64,000 nt of DNA from Elusimicrobia bacterium RIFOXYA2_FULL_47_53 (lineage in GTDB: Bacteria; Elusimicrobiota; Endomicrobiia; Endomicrobiales; XYA2-FULL-47-53): contig MGVE01000009.1 of the NCBI GenBank assembly GCA_001800315.1, positions 35,121-99,120 of the forward strand, read 5' to 3'. Within the stretch, counting starts at the first letter, position 1. Every line of letters begins with the position of its first letter. Of this stretch, positions 26,457 through 33,939 are shown piece after piece. Position numbers and translations under genes: made by a program. Under the pieces are notes generated by a model. It was not told the DNA's origin, ran no database searches, and saw only the letters and a list, made by a program, of their open reading frames with translations.

Positions 26457-27040
26457 GATAAAAAGGCCTTCGCGAATGAAGTCAGCACCATAGCGGAGGT
26501 GAGAGGCATCCAGAAATTATCGTTTAGCGGCCACGGCATGACCTCTATGGATGTCGCCACGAGCGCTCCCCAGAACGCAAGCGGCCAGTCAAGGAAGAAC
26601 ATTCCGATCCCGAAACAAACCGCGAAACAGGCTATACTGCCTTCAATGGTTTTTTCGTTGAGTATTTTATTTTTGCCGTGCCGGCGCCCGACAAGCGCCG
26701 CCACCGCGTCGCCGAAAGCCAGGTAAAGCAGGCTTGCGGTTACTATATTTTTGTCCTGGAAAATTAGCATGGTAAAAAACGAACCGGAGAAAGTCCAAAG
26801 CAGGCCGCTGATCTGCGTCTCTTCCTCCTTTCTATGCACGCCTCCGAGGACATTGAGTATCCATTTGTTCAGCCTTGAGTTATTGAGGCGGAGCGCCTCC
26901 GTGACCGCTATCGCGAAAATCAAAATTCCCATAGCCTGCAGAACCAGAATCCTGGGAAGGAACCAATAGGCCGCGATATACAATAAGATAAGAAAATGGA
27001 ACAGTTTTCTTTTTACTTCATCCTGGCTAAAAAATCCCAT
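26453..27040 (-). CDS. SEC59/DGK1/VTE5-type CTP-dependent lipid kinase-like membrane protein
   Basis: 195 residues from ATG 27040, which follows GGCGGTTTTGCT; an upstream frame extension inside the previous gene is unlikely to be used. Six or so transmembrane segments. The family motifs are present: KRKLFHF near the N-terminus and LAFGDAVAALVGRRHGKNK followed by KTIEGSIACF. Relatives phosphorylate dolichol, phytol or diacylglycerol with CTP; the bacterial ones are little studied, so the substrate lipid is open. It overlaps the genes on both sides and belongs to the protease-kinase-exporter-deacetylase operon. Confidence 0.82.
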   Translation of the reverse strand: MGFFSQDEVKRKLFHFLILLYIAAYWFLPRILVLQAMGILIFAIAVTEALRLNNSRLNKWILNVLGGVHRKEEETQISGLLWTFSGSFFTMLIFQDKNIVTASLLYLAFGDAVAALVGRRHGKNKILNEKTIEGSIACFAVCFGIGMFFLDWPLAFWGALVATSIEVMPWPLNDNFWMPLTSAMVLTSFAKAFLS

Positions 27041-27723
27041 AGCAAAACCGCCTTTGCATAAAGCATACTGCAAATCAACAGAGTGGTGTTGTAACTGCCG
27101 GCAAAAAAGCTTTTGAGAGCAACCGAACCCGGAAAAACTAACTTTAAAAGAACCGGAAGCATAATGAAGTTAACAGTTGCTATAAAAATTGAGGAAAAAA
27201 ATATTCCGTAGAGCTTCAGGTCGCTTTGTCCCTGCTTTAGGGCAAAATGAGTCAGGCTGAAATGAAACGCCAGGCTAAAACCCATGGCGAAAATAAAATA
27301 CGGCTGGTAATCCCCCAGTTTCCAGAATTTGGCTCCGACAGCGTACACTATCATCAGGACAACGCTGTAGAACGGAACAAAATAGGGAGCCAGCGAAATC
27401 AAAACATTGGTTTTTGAAAGAATTACGCTTCCCCCGGAAGATGAAACCTTAAAACTCTTGAGCTTCGCTCCGCTGATAATTCCGGCCAGCGCGTGAGTAA
27501 GCTCATGGGCGAAAACATAAAGCCTCACGGGCTTGGGGAAAAATGCCTGGAAAATAAAATAGGAGCCCAGCCCGCCCCAGAAGGGCAGGGTGCTGTAATC
27601 GGCCTTTCCGGCGAAATCCGCCACCAACCCGGTAAAACGCCAGACCAGAGCGGCCGCGACCGGCAGCATAAATACAGCTATGATAAACCGCGCTAAAGCA
27701 GGCGCTCTTTTGCTGAATTTCAT
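27013..27723 (-). CDS. M50-type (site-2 protease-like) membrane metalloprotease
   Basis: 236 residues with six hydrophobic segments. The zinc motif HELTH is at residues 73-77 in the context FAHELTHALAGIISG. The second M50 motif (NxxPxxxxDG) is not seen, so this resembles the M50-like, HExxH-bearing integral membrane proteins rather than classical RseP. It leads the minus-strand operon. Substrate unknown; in this context a role in processing envelope proteins is possible. Confidence 0.7.
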   Translation of the reverse strand: MKFSKRAPALARFIIAVFMLPVAAALVWRFTGLVADFAGKADYSTLPFWGGLGSYFIFQAFFPKPVRLYVFAHELTHALAGIISGAKLKSFKVSSSGGSVILSKTNVLISLAPYFVPFYSVVLMIVYAVGAKFWKLGDYQPYFIFAMGFSLAFHFSLTHFALKQGQSDLKLYGIFFSSIFIATVNFIMLPVLLKLVFPGSVALKSFFAGSYNTTLLICSMLYAKAVLLWDFLARMK

Positions 27724-27774
27724 ATATAAAATAGACTGAATTTTTGCTTATTTTATTGATTTTTTAGTTTAGCA

Positions 27775-27791
27775 ACTTTGCGTGGCAAAGT
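27775..27791. promoter_or_regulatory. Palindrome in the divergent promoter region
   Basis: ACTTTGC-GTG-GCAAAGT, a perfect 7-bp inverted repeat, six bases upstream of the -35 box of the plus-strand promoter and between divergent genes. It could be an operator or a short hairpin. Confidence 0.35.
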
Positions 27792-27796
27792 CAATA

Positions 27797-27825
27797 TTGA
27801 CACGAGGTTTCCAATTGCATATAAT
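27797..27825 (+). promoter_or_regulatory. Promoter of the GGDEF/HD-GYP gene
   Basis: TTGACA (27797-27802), 17 bases, TATAAT (27820-27825): full consensus. The leader of about 50 bases contains a small CCGT...ACGG hairpin and no clear Shine-Dalgarno. Confidence 0.75.
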
Positions 27826-27880
27826 ATTTACGCTAAGCCGAAGCTGAGCCGTCCTGCGGCAACGGACAAACTTAATTATC

Positions 27881-29488
27881 ATGAAAAAATCTCCCGCAAA
27901 AAGCGCTTCTTCTGCCGAAACTCTTCATAAATCAATTTTTGAAAACCTTCCGGACATGTCCATTATTATTGATCCTGCCGATTATAGCATCGTTGACGCT
28001 AACAAAAACTACTTAAACAAAGAAGGCCTGAGCCGCGAGGATATAGCAGGAAAGAAGTGTTATGACATTACCCATAAAAGAACCTCCCCCTGCCGCGGCC
28101 CTTCCGATAAATGCCCCATGAAAGCGACGCTAAAAAACGGGGAGATTTCCTCCACGCGACACATTCACTTTGATAAAAAATACAATCCATATTATGTTGA
28201 AGTCGTCACGACTCCCGTCAAAGACCCGATACGCGGCAAAAACTATATTTTGCACATTTCAAGGAACCTTCCGGCCACCGAGAATGCGGGAGGCAGGCAC
28301 GACAAATCATACCTTGACCGCCTGAAATCGCTTATAGTAAAAGATCCCCTGACCGGGGCCTTCAATTACCGCTATCTCATGGAACGCCTGCCCATAGAGA
28401 TCAGCCGCGCGCGCCGCTACGAACACCCGTTTTCGGTAGCGATAATTGATATAGACTTTTTCAAGTCTATCAACGACGCTTACGGGCATCTCGCCGGTGA
28501 CAGGGTAATAGAAGAATTTGCCGGTTTTCTTTCCGGCATTCTCAGGAACAGCGATGTGCTCACCCGCATGGGAGGTGAGGAGTTTACGGTTCTCATGCCT
28601 CATTCCGACGAAGCGGCCTCTCAAAGGATGGCAAACAGGATACTTGAGGCTCTCGGCACGCATGTCTTTGACAAATCGGAAAATTCCATAAAAGTAAAAG
28701 CCAGCATCGGCATAGCCTGCCTTTCGGATAAAATTTTTGACAAGCTCGGAAAGAAAATGCTTGAAGCGGCCGACAACGCCCTGAGACGGGCAAAAAACGC
28801 CGGAGGCAACACCGTTGTCCTTTCCAGCGAATACTACGCCGGAGACGAAGAAGCAGGCGCGGCAAAAACACCCGAGCTGGAAGTTGATAAGCTGAAGAAA
28901 AAAATACAGAAGATGACCGAACGCGTGGACAGAGTGGTGCTGGAGTCTATTTACGCGTTTTCAAAATCGCTTAAAAGCCGCGATTACTACGCCCCTAACA
29001 ATTCCGAGGAGATGGTCAGCCTGGCCATGCGCATAGGCAGAAGGCTCGGCCTGGACCAGGCGACACTCAACAACCTGGAAATGGGTGCGATGCTGCACGA
29101 TATAGGCAAAATCGGAATAAGCGAGCAGATTCTCGGCAAAAAAGGAAGGCTGACGCCGCAGGAATTCAACGCCATAAAAGTTCACCCCAAGGTTGGCGCC
29201 GAAATTATAAAGGCGATTCAGTTTCTTAAAGATGTCGTGCCCATGGTTCTTTATCACCATGAGCGCTTTGACGGCAAAGGATACCCCTACGGCCTTAAGG
29301 GAGACGAGATACTTACGGCGGCAAGAATAATCGGAGTTCTGGACGCGTACCAGTCACTGATATCCGATAGGCCGTTTAGAAAGGCCTACTCCAGCAGAAA
29401 AGCCCTGGAAATAATTAAAAAAGAAAGCGGAACCCGTTTTGACAAAGAAATAGTGAATATTCTTTTGGAGTTATTGAAGCAAAAATAA
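27881..29488 (+). CDS. PAS-GGDEF-HD-GYP bifunctional c-di-GMP enzyme
   Basis: 535 residues, cytosolic. PAS domain at ~15-130 with a cysteine cluster (GKKCYDITHKRTSPCRGP then KCPM, residues 59-80) of the type seen in many deltaproteobacterial PAS proteins. GGDEF domain ~150-310 with an intact GGEEF at 231-235 and I-site RNSD at 222-225. A linker coiled coil leads to an HD-GYP domain with HDIGK (406-410) and HHERFDGKGYP (459-469). Synthase and hydrolase halves both look active, so the PAS domain may switch the direction of c-di-GMP flux. The cyclophilin/DJ-1 gene follows after 19 bases and is probably co-transcribed. Confidence 0.93.
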   Translation: MKKSPAKSASSAETLHKSIFENLPDMSIIIDPADYSIVDANKNYLNKEGLSREDIAGKKCYDITHKRTSPCRGPSDKCPMKATLKNGEISSTRHIHFDKKYNPYYVEVVTTPVKDPIRGKNYILHISRNLPATENAGGRHDKSYLDRLKSLIVKDPLTGAFNYRYLMERLPIEISRARRYEHPFSVAIIDIDFFKSINDAYGHLAGDRVIEEFAGFLSGILRNSDVLTRMGGEEFTVLMPHSDEAASQRMANRILEALGTHVFDKSENSIKVKASIGIACLSDKIFDKLGKKMLEAADNALRRAKNAGGNTVVLSSEYYAGDEEAGAAKTPELEVDKLKKKIQKMTERVDRVVLESIYAFSKSLKSRDYYAPNNSEEMVSLAMRIGRRLGLDQATLNNLEMGAMLHDIGKIGISEQILGKKGRLTPQEFNAIKVHPKVGAEIIKAIQFLKDVVPMVLYHHERFDGKGYPYGLKGDEILTAARIIGVLDAYQSLISDRPFRKAYSSRKALEIIKKESGTRFDKEIVNILLELLKQK

Positions 29489-29507
29489 ATATTTAAGGGG
29501 TATGCGC

Positions 29508-30656
29508 ATGAGGTCAGGAATTGTTTTTTGTTTCGCTGTGTTCGCGGCACTTTTGTCGGGGCTTTCGGAAAATCTCCGGGCCGATGAAGGCTGGGGTTCC
29601 ACTCCGGGCCTTTACGCCGTATTCAGCACGACAAAGGGAGAAATCGTCTGCAAACTTTACGAGAAAGAAACGCCAAAAACCGTGGCGAACTTCACCGAAC
29701 TAGCCGAGGGCAGGAGAGAATTCATTGACCCTAAAACCGGCCAGAAAACCACAGGAAAGTTTTACGACGGCCTGATTTTTCACAGGGTAATACCGAATTT
29801 TATGATACAGGGAGGCTGCCCGCTCGGTAACGGAATGGGCGGCCCGGGGTACCGGTTTGAGGATGAATTTGTGCCCGGCCTAAATTTTGACATTCCGGGC
29901 AGGCTTGCCATGGCAAACTCCGGCCCAAACACAAACGGGTCGCAGTTTTTTATAACCGAAGTCGCGACTCCATGGCTTAATTCGCGCCACACGATTTTCG
30001 GCCAGGTAGTCGCCGGCCAGAGTATCGTAAATCTCATCGCCAGGGTTAAGAGAGGCCAGGCCGACAGGCCGGTTGAACCGGTGGTATTGAAAAAATTAAC
30101 TATCAAAAGAATCGGCGGAACACAGGAAACGAACGCTCCGGTAAAAACAGGGCCCACGGCATTGCTTATAGTAGCTCCGGAAATGTATAACGAAGAAGAA
30201 TATGACAAAACCAGGCAGGCGCTTGTAAATGCCGGTGTAACGGTTGTAACGGCAAGCCTTAAAAAAGGCGCTCTTTCCGGAATGTCCGGAGGCACCGCGG
30301 AAAGCGAGCTGTTAATAACCGATGTTAAAACCAACGAGTACGACGCGGTTGTCTTCATAGGCGGTGAAGGCTCGCAGGTTTACTGGGCCAACCAGCAGGC
30401 GCATCAGATAGCCAAAGACTCGTATGCCCGGAACAAAATAGTCGCTGCTATTTGCCTGGCGCCCGGAACGCTCTCAAACGCGGGGCTTCTGAAGGGTAAA
30501 AGGGTCACGGGCTTCATGAGCCTTCAGGCCGAGTTTCAAAAAGCCGGAGCCCAGTACAGCGACAAACCGGTGGAGAAGGACGGAAATATAATCACGGGTT
30601 CCGGCCCGGAAGCTTCCGAGGCTTTCGGCAGCGCCGTAGCCGAAGCTCTTAAATAA
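29508..30656 (+). CDS. Secreted cyclophilin / DJ-1-PfpI fusion protein
   Basis: 382 residues from the ATG at 29508, which stands seven bases after AAGGGG; the ATG two codons earlier is too close to that site. Signal peptide in residues 1-25. Residues ~30-200 are a cyclophilin peptidyl-prolyl isomerase: FHRVIPNFMIQGG, GSQFFIT, HTIFGQVVAG. Residues ~215-380 are a DJ-1/PfpI domain: TALLIVAPEMYNEEEYDKTR, YDAVVFIGGEGS, and the nucleophile elbow AAICLAPGTL with its conserved Cys. Each domain is common but the fusion is unusual. The isomerase would act on exported proteins; the DJ-1 part may have chaperone, protease-like or deglycase-like activity. Confidence 0.9.
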   Translation: MRSGIVFCFAVFAALLSGLSENLRADEGWGSTPGLYAVFSTTKGEIVCKLYEKETPKTVANFTELAEGRREFIDPKTGQKTTGKFYDGLIFHRVIPNFMIQGGCPLGNGMGGPGYRFEDEFVPGLNFDIPGRLAMANSGPNTNGSQFFITEVATPWLNSRHTIFGQVVAGQSIVNLIARVKRGQADRPVEPVVLKKLTIKRIGGTQETNAPVKTGPTALLIVAPEMYNEEEYDKTRQALVNAGVTVVTASLKKGALSGMSGGTAESELLITDVKTNEYDAVVFIGGEGSQVYWANQQAHQIAKDSYARNKIVAAICLAPGTLSNAGLLKGKRVTGFMSLQAEFQKAGAQYSDKPVEKDGNIITGSGPEASEAFGSAVAEALK

Positions 30657-30660
30657 AAAA

Positions 30661-30707
30661 AGTCCATGCGGGAACGAAGCAACAGTTCTTTTCACGCATG
30701 GGACTCG
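30661..30707 (+). terminator. Hairpin after the cyclophilin/DJ-1 gene
   Basis: AGTCCATGCG (30661-30670) pairs with CGCATGGGACT (30697-30707, one bulge) across a 26-base loop that can itself pair (GGAAC/GTTCT). No U run follows, so it may stabilise the 3' end rather than terminate. Confidence 0.3.
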
Positions 30708-30708
30708 T

Positions 30709-30944
30709 CATACCAGCGGAAGCCGGTAACCAGTGGTTTTTCTGGATCCCTGTGTGTGCTCACATCTCGCACCCGTTGCAAGCTTGTGCGGCTTATTCGC
30801 CGCACTGCAGCTACAGGGATGACAAACTTTACGGAACGCGCAGCAAGCTGCGCAACTACAAAACCAACTAACCGCGAGCCTGCTTCTCTCCCTGCGGGAG
30901 ATCGCAATGACAGGGCCTTATTAGGGGTTTTTCAATTGACTCAA
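30709..30944. repeat. Dispersed short-repeat island with one inverted-repeat end
   Basis: Contains the CAGTGGTTTTTCTGGATCCC phrase, a TCTCCCTGCGGGAGATCGCA unit and ends with TTTTTCAATTGACTCAA (30928-30944), the terminus of the MITE-like family, without a partner end on the left. It fills the 328-base gap between convergent genes; no gene is seen. Confidence 0.6.
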
Positions 30945-30984
30945 CCGATAACTAATAACTTATATCTTATAACTTCAAACTTAT

Positions 30985-32361
30985 TCAATACTTATAAGAG
31001 CTTCCCCCGATAAATTCCCTTACCAGAGAATTTTTAGGTATCGCGGAGAAATCTTCCAGCCCCAGCACTCCCTCCAGCAGGCCGTAAACGCGTTTTGCCC
31101 TTATATAGGCGTCAAGTTTTTTGGGGTCTTTTTCGTATTTACCTATTATCCCGGGAAAACCGTCAAAAAGATATTTCTTGTACACGGGCAGTTCGTAAGG
31201 CATGGCTCCGTTAAAAACATAGTCGGCTTTGTTTATAAACGGCACGATGTATTTTTTCTCGCTTCTCCTAACATAATGCCAGTGTCCGACCGTGCGCTCC
31301 GGATCGTATGAACGGTGCAGGGAATCGCGCACCATGCGCCGCAGCATTCTTAAGTCGGCCCAGCGCACAAACTCGTTATTGGAATCTCTTATCTGGCAAA
31401 GCGCCTCAATATAAAATTTAAATTTCATCTCATGAGGCACGCTTGAAGTCATTTCCGGGAAAAGGCCGTGCAGGCTGTCTATAAGAAGTATCTCGTTTTC
31501 TTTAAGCTTGAACTCGCGGGCATCCAGAGTCCGCCTGCCGGTTTTAAAATTATATTCGGGCATCAGGACTTTTTTGCCCTGGAGGAGAGCAAAGAGGTGC
31601 TCGTTGACAAGGCCCAGGTCCAACGCCTGCGGGCTTTCAAAATCATAATCTCCGTACTCGTCTTTTGGATGCTGGTCCAGGTTCTTGAAATAATTATCCA
31701 GGTTTAAGGCGACAAACTTCAGGCCTTTTTCACGCAGTTTTTCTCCGATTTTGGCGGTAGTCGTGGTTTTGCCCGAAGAAGAGGGTCCGGCCACTATAAC
31801 CATCCTGATGCCATGCCTGCCGCTTATTATTCTATCCGCGACTTTACCGATCTCGTCATGGTAGGATTTTTCGGAATCTTTCACAAGTTTGGCGAATTTA
31901 CCGTCAATTATGGTTTTGTTGAGTTTTTCAACGCTATCGCAGCCGTGGTCCACATTCCAGGTAAAAACCTTCCACAAAACCTTGTAGGGCACATTGTCCT
32001 CAGCAGCGATTCTGGAAGACTTTTCTTCGCGGAGTTTCGCGTGCTCGGCTCTGTAAAGTATATAAGCCTTAGCGGTTTTATAATGGCCGTTTTCAACCAG
32101 CACTTTCTCAATAAGGTCCTGTATCTCCTCAACACTGGGAACGGAACCGGAGGGATAAGCCCTGTTAATCAGCGCTATAACCTGTTTGGTAAGTTTTTCC
32201 GCAAGTTCTCTGTTAGATCCGCCCACATCAACCGCGGCGCGGAAAATAGAGTCGGATATTTTGTGCGCGTCAAAGGCAACGAGGCGGCCGTCGCGTTTTA
32301 TAACGCTTTCAATTTTGAGCCTGCTGATTTCCTTTTCGGGAAAAAGATATTCTAAGTTCAT
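30985..32361 (-). CDS. ATP-cone / uridine-kinase-like P-loop protein
   Basis: 458 residues from ATG 32361; a TTG start further up would overlap the previous gene. The N-terminus (~17-112) is an ATP-cone, VIKRDGRLVAFD with DLIEKVLVENG, a nucleotide-sensing domain best known from ribonucleotide reductases. A P-loop kinase follows: VAGPSSSGKTTTTAKI at ~190-205, LDNYFKNLDQHP, DFESPQALDLGL, LIDSLHGLFP and a C-terminal region with RRMVRDSLHR. This matches the uridine-kinase/phosphoribulokinase superfamily seen in thermotogal and related bacteria, probably phosphorylating a nucleoside. Last gene of the PfkB-cdd operon, which supports uridine or cytidine as substrate. Confidence 0.85.
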   Translation of the reverse strand: MNLEYLFPEKEISRLKIESVIKRDGRLVAFDAHKISDSIFRAAVDVGGSNRELAEKLTKQVIALINRAYPSGSVPSVEEIQDLIEKVLVENGHYKTAKAYILYRAEHAKLREEKSSRIAAEDNVPYKVLWKVFTWNVDHGCDSVEKLNKTIIDGKFAKLVKDSEKSYHDEIGKVADRIISGRHGIRMVIVAGPSSSGKTTTTAKIGEKLREKGLKFVALNLDNYFKNLDQHPKDEYGDYDFESPQALDLGLVNEHLFALLQGKKVLMPEYNFKTGRRTLDAREFKLKENEILLIDSLHGLFPEMTSSVPHEMKFKFYIEALCQIRDSNNEFVRWADLRMLRRMVRDSLHRSYDPERTVGHWHYVRRSEKKYIVPFINKADYVFNGAMPYELPVYKKYLFDGFPGIIGKYEKDPKKLDAYIRAKRVYGLLEGVLGLEDFSAIPKNSLVREFIGGSSYKY

Positions 32362-32371
32362 TATAGGCGGG

Positions 32372-32845
32372 TTATTCCAGCATGTAATCTTCAAACGGTA
32401 TATTTTTACTCTTTAATTCCTGTTTCCATAATTCGCGGGCTTTAGGCATTTTCTCGCGCGACAGCTTCACCCACTTTGATTCCGGCGGAGAAAAAAGCTC
32501 AACCGCGGTCTGGTACCAAACATACGCGTATTTTATGGAGCTGTCGGACATTTTCTGCTTGAGGTCAAATTCCATTATCTCCAGCTCGCGGGCATAATCT
32601 TCTTTTGAAAGCTTGCCCGACGCGAGTTTTTTGCTTAGCTTCTCTTTCTTGGCTTCAAATTCCGCCTTAAGCGCTGTTTCTTTCGCTTTTGGGTTTTCAT
32701 GCCAGCCCCAGAACTTTTCCCCTTCCAGGTATGCCGAACGGGCGCGCAAAACCACATCCGTGTAAATCATCGCGTACACCGCGGCAACGCAGAACAGCGC
32801 GGCCGCCGAAATCCTGAACCATTTTTTTTGAAGCAACTCTTTCAT
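32372..32845 (-). CDS. Small single-pass membrane protein, unknown
   Basis: 157 residues from ATG 32845, which follows GGAGAG by six bases. A signal-anchor helix lies at ~10-30 (ISAAALFCVAAVYAMIY). The rest is a Lys/Glu-rich predicted coiled coil (AEFEAKKEKLSKKLASGKL, ELEIMEFDLKQKM) and a C-terminal part with YVWYQTAVELFSPPESKWVK, probably outside the membrane. No family is recognised. It starts inside the 3' end of the preceding unknown membrane-protein gene and ends ten bases before the kinase gene, so it is firmly within the operon. Confidence 0.65.
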   Translation of the reverse strand: MKELLQKKWFRISAAALFCVAAVYAMIYTDVVLRARSAYLEGEKFWGWHENPKAKETALKAEFEAKKEKLSKKLASGKLSKEDYARELEIMEFDLKQKMSDSSIKYAYVWYQTAVELFSPPESKWVKLSREKMPKARELWKQELKSKNIPFEDYMLE

Positions 32846-32868
32846 TTTACTCTCCAGCGGCCAAAGGC

Positions 32869-33939
32869 CTATTTTACCGACAGCTTCCACAAAAGGAAAG
32901 TGTCTATTATTGACCAGACCAGCGAAAGGAAAAATATAATATCCAGCAGGATAAAGAAATTGTTTGATAAAAACTCCCGCGCCGAGTTATAGGACTGCTC
33001 TATCCGCTCAATTTTTACCTCAACGGTTTTGTGAAGCTCTTCGGTGTTAAAAACCTTGTTCACATTCTGGAATACCGTGCGCAGGTGCCAGTCCGATTCC
33101 ACCTTGGGTATGCTGGTAATGACATTGTACAGGGAATCAACGATGCTTATTTTATCCTTGTCAAAACCCAGCGCCTCTTCGGAAAATGTCTGGTAGGCCT
33201 GCAGAATCTGCCAGAATTTATAATACGGGGGAAGGTTTTCCAGAAGCTGCTGGCTTACATCCATCTCATGGTCAAGAATAAAGTTGTAGGAGCGCATGGA
33301 CCAGTACTGGGCATAGGCGAGCTTTATCATTTCAAGGATGGACGAAGCCTCCCTTGAGTAGACCAAAGCGCCGAACCGTTTAATAAGTATTATTTCTTTT
33401 TCGTAGTAGCCGTAATTAACGAGTTTTTCTTTCTCCAGAACATAGTTGGAAAGAGAGTCGTAATCCGGCTCGCCGGCCAGAAAGCCGAACAGGGCCTTGT
33501 GATTTTTCCAGATATATGTCTCGGCATCCTCCGTCACCTGCTCTTTGAGCTCAACAATGGGGAATATCTCGCCTTCGGTCAGGCGTTTTTCGTAACTGTG
33601 TATGGAATATTTCAGGGCCCGCTGAATCAGGCCGTCAACCAGCGACTGACAATATGTAATAATCCCGGTTTTTCCGGCTCGTATTTTTTCAATATTGCAC
33701 GAGAGAGAGGCAAGATATTTTAAATCCTCTTCCACCTCAAAAGATATCTGTATTATACCGACGCCGAACTTGTAAACCTGGGTGGAAAACTCGGCCTGGG
33801 GAAAAATCCTGCCTTCAAAGGATATTGTGCCCATCTTGCGGGCTGAAATCTCTTTAAAAAATTCAGTCGTGTCCTTGCCGGTAAAATCCAGCTCAAGGCC
33901 CATATCAAACGGGAAAAGAAGGCAGACCTTTGAACTCAT
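32869..33939 (-). CDS. C-tail-anchored membrane protein, unknown
   Basis: 356 residues. No N-terminal signal; the single hydrophobic segment is near the C-terminus (~322-345, FFILLDIIFFLSLVWSIID), so most of the protein is cytosolic. The body is mixed alpha/beta, then helical (DSLYNVITSIPK, DWHLRTVFQNVNKVF, VEVKIERIEQSYNSAREFL). This organisation, with a globular region, long helices and a C-terminal membrane segment, is reminiscent of DUF155/RMD1 proteins, but no decisive motif is seen and the identity is open. It overlaps its neighbours on both sides (four bases upstream, 24 downstream). Confidence 0.6.
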   Translation of the reverse strand: MSSKVCLLFPFDMGLELDFTGKDTTEFFKEISARKMGTISFEGRIFPQAEFSTQVYKFGVGIIQISFEVEEDLKYLASLSCNIEKIRAGKTGIITYCQSLVDGLIQRALKYSIHSYEKRLTEGEIFPIVELKEQVTEDAETYIWKNHKALFGFLAGEPDYDSLSNYVLEKEKLVNYGYYEKEIILIKRFGALVYSREASSILEMIKLAYAQYWSMRSYNFILDHEMDVSQQLLENLPPYYKFWQILQAYQTFSEEALGFDKDKISIVDSLYNVITSIPKVESDWHLRTVFQNVNKVFNTEELHKTVEVKIERIEQSYNSAREFLSNNFFILLDIIFFLSLVWSIIDTFLLWKLSVK

